Below, one piece after another: positions 57,107 to 64,000 of a DNA stretch of 64,000 nucleotides. This stretch comes from Galaxea fascicularis (Eukaryota; Cnidaria; Anthozoa; Scleractinia; Euphylliidae), in the NCBI GenBank assembly GCA_948470475.1, contig OX419337.1:21377306-21441305 (forward strand), given 5' to 3'. The notes below the pieces were generated by a model, which did no database searches, was not told where the DNA came from, and saw only the letters and a program-made list of their open reading frames with translations. Within the stretch, counting starts at the first letter, position 1; each line of letters opens with the position of its first letter. The position numbers were made by a program, and so were the translations under genes.

Positions 57107-59962
57107 CACGCCACGACTGCGGGCTGTGAACTATGTTAACAAGCCACACCACAAAAGTTCCGAAGCATAGCGAGCTCTAATCGTGTCCGTGTTATCATTT
57201 TTGGTTCAGTTCCAGGACTGACCACAGCCAAAGGACTTGCACTCGCCTTGCAAGAAAATGATCCACACACTAACGACTTTACACTGGCTATGCTGCATCT
57301 GCACGAAAATCATTTCCTCGATGCCTTGAAGAAAAAATGGTGGGAAGAATCCAGTGGCTGCCCCCAAGAACAAGAAACAAGTAAGAAAACTTGCGCTTGA
57401 CATTTGGTATGTTTGTTGTTGCTGCTGTCGCTGTTAGTTTGCCTCGGTGTTTTATCGTCTTGGTTACAGTTGCCTCTAAAATGGCTTAACGTAGTTTACA
57501 TTAGGCATGGTTCATATCTTGGACTGTCCTCAAGATGAGTTTTTTTTTTCCTGAATGGCGGTCTCAATCGCTAAACAAACCAATCGTATAGCTGCTCTTT
57601 GGCAAGCACCAAACTTCCTGACTTTGTATCTGGAAACAATATACCTGAAACGACCTTTGTTTTTTCATGTACTTTGTTGTTTGCGTGTCATTGAGATTTT
57701 GACAGACATGTTTTGCACCATTATAATGCTTCTTTATTGGCTTTGAAAATGTATGAAAAGGAGTTCATGATTCTGGGAAATGGAAAAATGTAAGACGGCG
57801 GATCTAAGATGGTGGCCATCCAAAAATCAAGACGTAATCCCTATGCCATCACTTTGCGGGTAAGCTTCAGATGCGGTGTTTAGATTGGGGGGGGAGGGGC
57901 GGGTTAGGGAGCAAAATGTAACCACCAAGGCTTAGGTGTATATGAAAAAAATTCCAGGCATAAAATAAAGGTGGTTTAAAGGAACAGTGTCACGAGAGTG
58001 ACGCATGCGCAATAACGCTCGAAAATTTTGATTTAACTGGCAAGTTTTTTCAAATCTGTCGACGAGCGAAATCATCGATTTATATCGTACTATATCATTG
58101 CCATCCGTCCAGAAATCTCTCAAGAAGCGAATTACTTTCTTGAAGCTGGATCTATAGTTTACAGTTGTTAACTTATTTCTAACATCCTGCTACCTGGAGA
58201 CCGATTTGAGAAGTGTATTTACCTGCTACCATGTCTGGTCGTGCCAGCCATCGACCTGGGAGATCAAGAAGGCGAATCTCGTCAAAAAAGGAGTGTGATA
58301 GGGTTTGGCAAAGAGGACAGCGACGCCTTAACTTAGACAACATTGTTTTCTCGTCGTGGGTCTCTTCGAAGCTCAAGTGCGGCTACTCGAGTGACTCCGA
58401 GTTCGGAAGACATCTATCACTCGAACGGCGATGAAGGTCAGCTTTGCAACAACCCCAATAAGTTCCTCTTGTCGTTTTCGTAGAGCATGTATTCTTGCAC
58501 GAGCACGAGGCTCAGCTTTCCTACGAGGTATATTATGTTTGGTGTAAGTTATAATCGTCTTTCACATCAAAATAAAAAAATTCATAAGTCAATTTTGTCA
58601 CGTTCATACGAGGTTCGAAAGACTGAAACTTACCGTCGTGGAATCTTCTCTGACTTCACCGCCCATATTATTGAGAAACACGCAACCACAGTTAAGTATG
58701 TTCGAGAACAAACAAAAAAGAAACCATAAAGTAAAAAAATCTTGGTTATTCCAGTGCGTATTCTTGAGTATACATGTATTGCAATGAATCTAACCTTGCG
58801 CAAAATTCAAGATGGCGGACTGCTCAAAAAATCTCTCAAAAGTAATACGAATTATTACGCATGCCCAGCCGTGACACTGTTCCTTTAACCAGGCACAGCG
58901 CATGTGACAAACGTTCTGCATACTGCTAGAACCTGCAAATTCGTAAGTGGACCATTCACAGTGAGAGAGAATGGTATGGTAAATTGTTAAGCATAGCAAT
59001 TGGCTCCTAACGTGGTGAATATTTAATAACAGGAGTCATGATCACCTTTTTTATTGTCTTTCTCTTTCTCTCTTTTTTGTCAGTGTTGTCAAGAATGCGG
59101 ATCAATCTAACAAGCATGCTGGGTGTCTACCTCGTTTTAGGTGTTGGAACAGTGGTCGCCTTCCTGACGCTGTTTGCAGAGATCTTGTGGAAGAGAAAGG
59201 CAGAACAGGGGTGGAAAAGAAAACTTCGAAAGTTAGTTTCATTCTGAACAAAATATTTTTACCTACTATTTTCCTTGATTTAACGACAGGTGAAAGGTAG
59301 ATTTATTTTTATTGAATTCGCTTTTATTGTGAATGTCTTTTCGAATTTGTCCCCACTGTCTGATACATTTTATGTATCCCATGCCTCAGAAAATACAACC
59401 AATCAGAAGTCGAAAAAGCCGTTGTATAATCTGCGGTATCCAACGGGTTGCATTCACGGATGCTTCCCGACTGGCTTTGCAGCCTGTTTTTCCCGCCTAA
59501 AACTGGCAGCGTCTCAGGCCTTTTTTGTGGCGCTTCGTTCAGAAACACGATTGAAGATTAAGCAACCGTCAGTTTAGATTTTAATTTCAGTCTTTCTCAA
59601 CAAAATAAATGATCCTGATTCACTGACAGACAATACAAATTCTCGCTTGTTGAGAGTCGCGAATTTGGTCATGTTATTTGACATGGGACAAATTCAAGTT
59701 AGTTATGCAATGCTTTATTCTCGTGGTATATCGTAAAATATCCCACCAGTTTCTTCATACACACGAGCCTATAGACGAGTATGTATACAGCGAAAAATCA
59801 ATGCAAGTTACGACTAGAATATATCCCGTGGTCATATCAACCAAACTTACACCGAAAGGGGTTATATGTTATGAAACAAATATTTACTCTTGTTTTAGAC
59901 CAAAGATTGGAACAGTGGAAGTACAATTAGAAGCACAACCAACTTCACCGACCGCAAAATGA
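46113..59962 (+). CDS. iGluR gene D (15 exons)
   Basis: Exons: 46113-46200, 46590-46721, 46876-47115, 47761-47966, 48601-48648, 49252-49368, 49949-50080, 50531-50635, 51519-51638, 52435-52629, 53510-53873, 56155-56517, 57210-57380, 59084-59231, 59899-59962. They sum to 2493 bases (830 residues). Signal peptide MSKSIVHIVLFITLLF; amino-terminal domain in exons 2-9; S1 with YQGYCIDML and the binding Arg (ITITESREEVVDF); TM1 NVWFATLSSLVFISV; pore MLQQG; TM3 with [11 protein letters not shown]2 with DSSST and ADGP; TM4 [11 protein letters not shown]; tail ending SPTAK. The last intron uses a phase-2 GTTAGT donor, as in genes A and E. If that donor is skipped, translation stops at 59245-59247 after only LVSF. 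Exon sizes match B and C closely, but identity is far lower, so this is an older paralogue. Its exon 1 was copied in the B/C duplication. Confidence 0.88.
46441..46465. repeat. (CTATT)n microsatellite
   Basis: Five pentanucleotide units in gene D intron 1, just beyond the end of the duplicated unit. Confidence 0.8.
47148..47290 (+). mobile_element. tRNA-derived SINE in gene D intron 3
   Basis: An A-box-like TAGCTCAGTTATAAAGC and a B-box GGTTCGAATCC occur at tRNA-like spacing, followed by a non-tRNA body with a small hairpin (CTCTTAC...GTAAGAG). It is not a clean cloverleaf. Confidence 0.6.
47606..47745 (+). mobile_element. SINE tail fragment
   Basis: TTTTTCTCCGGGTGCTCCGG followed by a C run, then AAAACCAA and AATTGTAAAG motifs, matches the body of the element at 51010-51357. 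The C run at about 47655-47673 lies inside it. Confidence 0.6.
48097..48500. repeat. Degenerate (GATCGT)n array in gene D intron 4
   Basis: About 400 bases made of GATCGTGATCGTGGTC-like hexamers in variable order. Arg/Asp-rich and Ile/Val-rich ORFs in this stretch are repeat artefacts. Confidence 0.85.
51010..51357 (+). mobile_element. SINE in gene D intron 8
   Basis: A tRNA-like head with GGTTGGCGCACCACCAACCT and B-box GGTTCGATTCT is followed by a body with TTTTTCTCCGGGTACTCCGG, repeated AATTGTAAG motifs and a 3' AGCGCTAT(A/G) segment before an AT-rich end. The tail matches the fragment at 47606-47745. Confidence 0.7.
51850..52235. repeat. Nested inverted repeats in gene D intron 9
   Basis: Outer arms carry GTTTCGATGTTGC-type sequence near 51868 and its complement (GTAACATCGACAC) near 52218. 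Inner arms 51996-52021 and 52102-52127 (ATCAAATGAAGAGTGATCCT and complement) form a second hairpin. This suggests one MITE inserted into another. Confidence 0.6.
52741..53106. repeat. 366-bp MITE in gene D intron 10
   Basis: GGGAGTTTTAGCAACTAGGA at the left is mirrored by CGTCGTTGCTAAAACTCCC at the right, with CGGCAACGGCAACGAGAACG-type GC-rich inner TIRs. Related right ends appear in intron 2 of genes B and C (about 11440-11480 and 30840-30890). Confidence 0.75.
54001..55371. mobile_element. 1.37-kb foldback element with perfect 23-bp TIRs in gene D intron 11
   Basis: 54001-54023 and 55349-55371 are exact reverse complements, and each is itself nearly palindromic (CAACTAGACTCTAGTTG). Subterminal sequences on both sides are rich in CTAGACT and CCAGTGGACT motifs. 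The centre is a 51-bp-period minisatellite. No transposase ORF or clear target duplication is visible. Confidence 0.7.
54620..55112. repeat. 51-bp minisatellite (about 10 copies)
   Basis: Repeat units share AACGAGGTATATTACATGTG, then GTAGTGTGCTTGTCTCGGGT-like and CAGGGCTTAAAG motifs. The last copies are the most alike and the outer ones the most diverged. ORF 54899-55120 is this repeat translated. Confidence 0.85.
55797..55938. repeat. (GACT)n/(GACC)n microsatellite
   Basis: Pure GACT units change to mixed GACT/GACC and then GACC units and back. It lies in gene D intron 11. The Ser/Val/Gln-rich minus-strand ORF is an artefact. Confidence 0.95.
57046..57106. repeat. (ATA)n-(ATT)n palindromic microsatellite
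   Basis: ATA units run directly into ATT units, making a self-complementary array in gene D intron 12. Confidence 0.9.
57970..58892. mobile_element. 0.92-kb TIR DNA element with decayed ORFs in gene D intron 13
   Basis: Inverted ends TTTAAAGGAACAGTGTCACG and CGTGACACTGTTCCTTTAA are followed inwards by mirrored ACGCATGC motifs. Both ends abut TTAA. The interior has two plus-strand ORFs (58213-58434 and 58487-58729) rich in Arg/Ser and Lys. They look like pieces of a transposon-encoded DNA-binding protein, but no catalytic domain is recognisable. Confidence 0.65.
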
Positions 59963-61869
59963 AGAAGCCTTATAATGACCAAGTGTGTTCATCAGGCTGC
60001 ACCAGATATATATTACCTAGACCAATGATGAGAACAGCAAAACGAAGTTTTGAAACGATAAAAAGATAAATTTGCGTTCAAACCATTTATAAGAAATCGT
60101 TTCTTTTTCGAAAAGAAGTATGAAAATAAACTAGGGGTGGCATTTTTTTTTTTTTGCTTTGAAATCTGATACTGCCACTGATACTGCTCTTGCTCTAGCT
60201 GCCGTTTCCTCTTAGGCCACTGCACCTGCTCCTGCGGTGGTAACTGTCATCGCTACTGCCACTACGTGGAAGCACTGCTGCCACTGCCGCTACCCACTAC
60301 CGCTACCACTATCACTACCACCACCACTGTTCACTACTGCCTCTGCCACCATCACTACCACTGCCGCTACAATTGTCACCGTCGATGCTGCATTTCTAGT
60401 GTTACGTTCAGTGTCAGAACGCGCAAGACATTAAAGCCGTGTCCAAAGACAAATTGAAACAGGAACGCTAACCACGGCATAGTCCTAAAAAAAAGTGAAT
60501 CTTCATTAAGATACTGGAGTTGCAGTCAAAACAAGACCGACTCCACCTGATGATTCCCGAACTACAGTAGTTTCACACTCCAATTTCATTAACGTCACTT
60601 TAATATTTGTCACACACGTCTGCCTATTTAACAATTAGACGTGAGGCGAATTGTTTTAGAATCACCCAACTAGTCGGACAGAAAAGGCAATAATAAAATA
60701 AACAAATGCAAGTTGAAGAAGTATTTATTTGGGAATAAAACGAAAGAAAGTGTCACGCTCGATTGCTACTCGAGGACTATAAATAACAGTCCTCTAGTGG
60801 CGTAGCCAATCAAAATGCAGGATTTGCCTTAGTCCATTAGTTGGGTGATACTAAACAGTATTATGCTGCATCTTAAATTTTGGTCAAAGCCTTTGAATGG
60901 AGACCATGTAGCCATAGAGTGCACTGTGCATAGTTTTATTTTGTTGGATCACACGGTCAGGGAAATATAGTAACTTTTATGTTGTTTAAACAACCAAGCA
61001 AGTATCGATCAGATAAATCTTATTTATGCACCATTAAAATATTAACAAACACAATAGAATCAAGCTCAGGTAACTGGTTTACATATTTGGCCTTTGGATG
61101 CGACTCAGAAAACCATCGACTGTTACCTCTTTTAAAGAGGCCCGAGTCACTATTGGTCTTTCTACGGTCCTTTTCGGACAATGTCGGAAGCATTTCGTTT
61201 TAGGTATTCAGTTCTTTACTTTGCCGATTTGGGTGGCTTCGCGGAGATCATACGTCTTGGACTAAACCATCTTCAGTACGAGGCTGTAATTTTGTATCCT
61301 TTTAACATGAGCAATAAGCAATTAACCTGTTATTCTCTTCAGAAGGGAGGTTATTTCTCTTCCCCACCCCTCCCCCCTTTTTAAGCAAGGGTTTTACCCT
61401 GGCCTCGCGAGTAGTTACGCTTTCACTCGCTCTTCCCTCGGGATTTGGCGGGTGTAACCGTACCGTTGGCAAAATGTCTGGTACAGTTAGGACCATTTAG
61501 GTTTCCTAGTTTGCTGTGCTTGATTTTAATGTCAAAAAGAATCCATCAATGTATCCGATAAAACGATAAGGGTGCACACGTTATCAGCGCATCAATCCCA
61601 GACAAGACATTTTCGGAACAAGTAACATAACAGTAGAATTTTAAATTTGACTCGAGTATCAATTTCAACTGTTCCCCTGAGTTTAAAGCTGCGTTCCCTT
61701 GTTAGCTTAAGTTTTGTTTTCTTAATTTTACTCATCTTACTATCGGTCGCAACTCAAATTTTGGTGAAGATATATCAACGGAGAGGATTAAAGCCAGTGC
61801 TGGTGTAATTAAGACAAGCATCAGTGAATGTGAAAATTTGTCTTCAATATTTAAACATGACCAGAAAAG
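59963..61869. other. Gene-less gap between convergent genes D and E
   Basis: No exon or RNA gene is recognised. A degenerate (CTGCCACTAC)-type simple repeat lies at about 60165-60400. The 3' untranslated regions of D (plus) and E (minus) must face each other here. Confidence 0.6.
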
Positions 61870-62511
61870 CTAAGCTTCTTGTCCTTTCTCTTCACACGAA
61901 GGTAGCGGAGAGACTTGTGTAGGTCGAAGGTTTGGCCTAGAAATAAAAGGTAAAATTAAAAGAAAATTAAACACAGGTAACTGCAAAAGAATGCAAGTAT
62001 GTAGTTTTTAAAAAGGTTTTTGTTTGTTTTTAGGTCTTCAACCGTTCGTGACGACATCATGAGAGGCGGTGATTATGTCGCGTTTCCCATGTGGTTGACA
62101 TTTTAGATCCGCCATGTTTAACTGGCTTAGAAATCAAATTTGACAAAGTTTTACCATCTGTTATGGCCACATTTTCATTATTGTCTCGGTTTGCTAACCT
62201 CTCAAATAAATCATGATGCGAGCCAAAAGCATAATCAATACGAATTAAGGAAAAGACAGCTTGTACATAATTACGGCTTGGACGCTTCTTTACACACGTC
62301 TTTTAATTTTCCCTTTCTACATCGACTGCAAAGCAGAAACATAACACAGTCACTAACCTTATCACCAATTTATTTAGAATTGACTCTTTGATCCTCTTTT
62401 TATGCCAATAGATTTCTGCCAGCAAAGTCATGAACGCGATGAACATTCCTGCAAAAAGCACCATATACACACCAAACATGCTTCTCAGACCAATTCGTTG
62501 CCTTGACAAAG
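61870..62511 (-). CDS. iGluR gene E, 3' end (TM4 and tail exons)
   Basis: On the minus strand, the exon 62511-62358 begins after a CAG acceptor and encodes TM4 (SMFGVYMVLFAGMFIAFM) followed by the basic YWHKKR. Its phase-2 GTTAGT donor is at the same place as in genes A and D. The tail exon 61936-61870 follows a TTTATTTCTAG acceptor and ends in TAG after 22 codons (C-terminus KGQEA). The upstream S2 exons are not seen before the window ends, so the gene continues beyond 64000 or its remaining exons are missing. Homology of the TM4 exon to B-D is clear; the tail assignment rests on phase and splice sites only. Confidence 0.75.
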
Positions 62512-63126
62512 CTGAAAAAGGACAGAAAATAAAACATAGGGTTAACCACTTTAGGTAGTTCCCACTTGTTATCGTGAGCCCGTTTTCGGATAATAAGATA
62601 AGGAGTTAAACCAAACTGATGAAATTGCTGTTGTCGCTCCCGGCCCTTTAAAACCGAACAAAGACTCACGTAATTTAAGTGGCTAGCACAGGTTTGCAGC
62701 ACTTTCCAACACTATTTTATAAAGGATCCATACTACCACTCAGATTAGTTGACATTATTATGATGGTATCAGACATTAGGAAGAACGTTCTGGAAATTTT
62801 CTTGATAGTACAGAACCACGTGTAATCGGCGAATTACGTCTACATTTGTTCCAGTTCACAAAGTTGTGAGGGTAGAATTTAGATCCCACGTAAATTTTGC
62901 AAAATTTAAGGTGGCGCTAGATCCACTCTTACGATTTCTTTACAGTCTGAAACTAATGTTCCATATATTGATAGACATTAGAAGGTATTACGCGCAGTAT
63001 TTGTTGCGTCATAATTGATTACGTTTATTCACGTCTCTTCAGGCCACGCGAACAAGGTATTGCCACTGTTAATATGTAACTTATTTCAACTTTGGATTCG
63101 TTTCGCTACTTTTACTTCTGTAAAGG
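62512..63126. other. Probable intron of gene E
   Basis: No S2-like exon on the minus strand and no gene on the plus strand is visible. In gene D the corresponding intron is 1.7 kb, so absence of the next exon here is not surprising. Confidence 0.5.
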
Positions 63127-63531
63127 ATGGCTGAGGTTTCTCAAAAGGAATCGATAATGTCCCTGATTACCGCAACACCCGAAAAAAGAGAAAGAAACAA
63201 AAGGAAGGATAGGAAGCGAGGAATGGACTTTCTCGATGAGGAAGAGGAATCCATGATTTGTTTAAAGTTGCCTGAAAATGTCGAAAGAGTTGAACAAACC
63301 GACTATCTTCGATATTTGGAATCTGGCAGCAACGAAGATGGAAAATCAGAAATGGAAATTACCACTGAGGCCAATGAAAAACGATACGGCGAGAATGAAG
63401 AAAAGAGGCCGAATTTAAAACGGCGACAGACTTCCGTGCCTTCATTGGATAAAAGTATTATCGAGGGTGAAGGATCCATGAAAAAACTGAGAATTAACAG
63501 TGAACCCCGAGATGAGCAAGCTGTAGATTAG
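63127..63531 (+). CDS. Unrecognised 134-residue charged protein
   Basis: An intronless ORF from ATG 63127 to TAG 63529-63531. The product is highly charged, with a basic stretch early (KRERNKRKDRKR at about 19-30), an acidic run (DEEEE) and a second basic stretch with a kinase-site-like RRQTS near 99. There is no signal peptide, membrane segment or known domain. It lies on the opposite strand within what should be an intron of gene E. Low complexity repeats do not explain it, and codon use looks ordinary. It could be a nested small gene, an exon of a larger gene, or chance. Confidence 0.35.
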   Translation: MAEVSQKESIMSLITATPEKRERNKRKDRKRGMDFLDEEEESMICLKLPENVERVEQTDYLRYLESGSNEDGKSEMEITTEANEKRYGENEEKRPNLKRRQTSVPSLDKSIIEGEGSMKKLRINSEPRDEQAVD

Positions 63532-64000
63532 TTTCATTTTATTCTTGCACAGATCTAAACCGCAAAGATTAGCGACATGCATCCACTCGTATTCATGTGT
63601 GTAGATATCGGCTTAAACTGTAAAGGGTGTCTTAGATTCTTTAAGCTTTCCCGAACATTTTAGTGACGTTAGGCAAGACATTCTAACATTGCAGTATCTT
63701 GTAGTTGCATCACTAATTTCATTCAGGGCGAGTTTAGTTTCAAATTTCTTAACAATCATTTCACAGCGAACTGCGTTCATATTATTCGTTTGTGACGAAG
63801 GCACAAACAGTGGATAAAAGAAGAATATATGCGCGCGCATTTTGTGATCATTACTCTACTCTCTGGGGACGAGAATGTCTACTACTTCGTTTTCTGCTGA
63901 TGAAAAGAAATTGTTTTTAAATGATCCCAATCGTTTACTTTTTACCTATCCATGCTACAATAGTTAATTGGTTGCTCTTACTTTACTCTAGTATCGTATG
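63532..64000. other. Right edge, nothing recognised
   Basis: No exon, RNA gene or repeat can be supported. A minus-strand ORF at 63613-63840 shows no homology that can be recognised. Confidence 0.5.

Overview
The window reads as nuclear DNA of an invertebrate animal, most likely an anthozoan cnidarian such as a stony coral. That assignment is an inference from AT-rich DNA, many short introns, abundant MITE-like foldback repeats, tRNA-derived SINEs and a cluster of non-vertebrate ionotropic glutamate receptor (iGluR) genes; no species marker is visible.

Layout. Five iGluR genes or gene parts share one exon plan. Gene A (+, 1774-5331) is represented by its last five exons. Gene B (+, 10733-24462), gene C (+, 30132-40613) and gene D (+, 46113-59962) each reconstruct as a complete 15-exon coding sequence: signal peptide, amino-terminal domain, S1, TM1, pore loop with a QQG selectivity site, TM3, S2, TM4 and a short tail. 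Gene E (-, 61870-62511) shows only its TM4 and tail exons and runs towards gene D. Exon phases agree between genes and the summed exon lengths of B, C and D are multiples of three.

Genes B and C lie in a recent tandem segmental duplication (about 10431-29835 and 29836-46394). The left breakpoint is inside a MITE; the right one is inside intron 1 of gene D. The first unit therefore ends with an orphan copy of gene D's signal-peptide exon (29554-29641), just upstream of gene C and with a splice phase compatible with gene C exon 2. Gene C could thus have two alternative first exons with different promoters.

After the duplication the copies diverged. Gene B received an intact-looking 4.64-kb Ty3/gypsy LTR retrotransposon in intron 5 (14015-18654; TGCAT target duplication, empty site kept in gene C). 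It also has a stop codon in the tail exon that removes 45 residues, including a PDZ-ligand-like C-terminus, and a two-base change in a ligand-pocket codon (Ser to Gly). Gene C gained two MITE-type insertions whose empty sites remain in gene B.

The rest is gene-poor: nested hairpins at 5.3-10.4 kb, roughly 5-kb gene-less 3' flanks of B and C, intronic simple repeats and minisatellites, a 1.37-kb foldback element and a 0.92-kb TIR element in gene D, and one unrecognised 134-residue ORF at 63127-63531.
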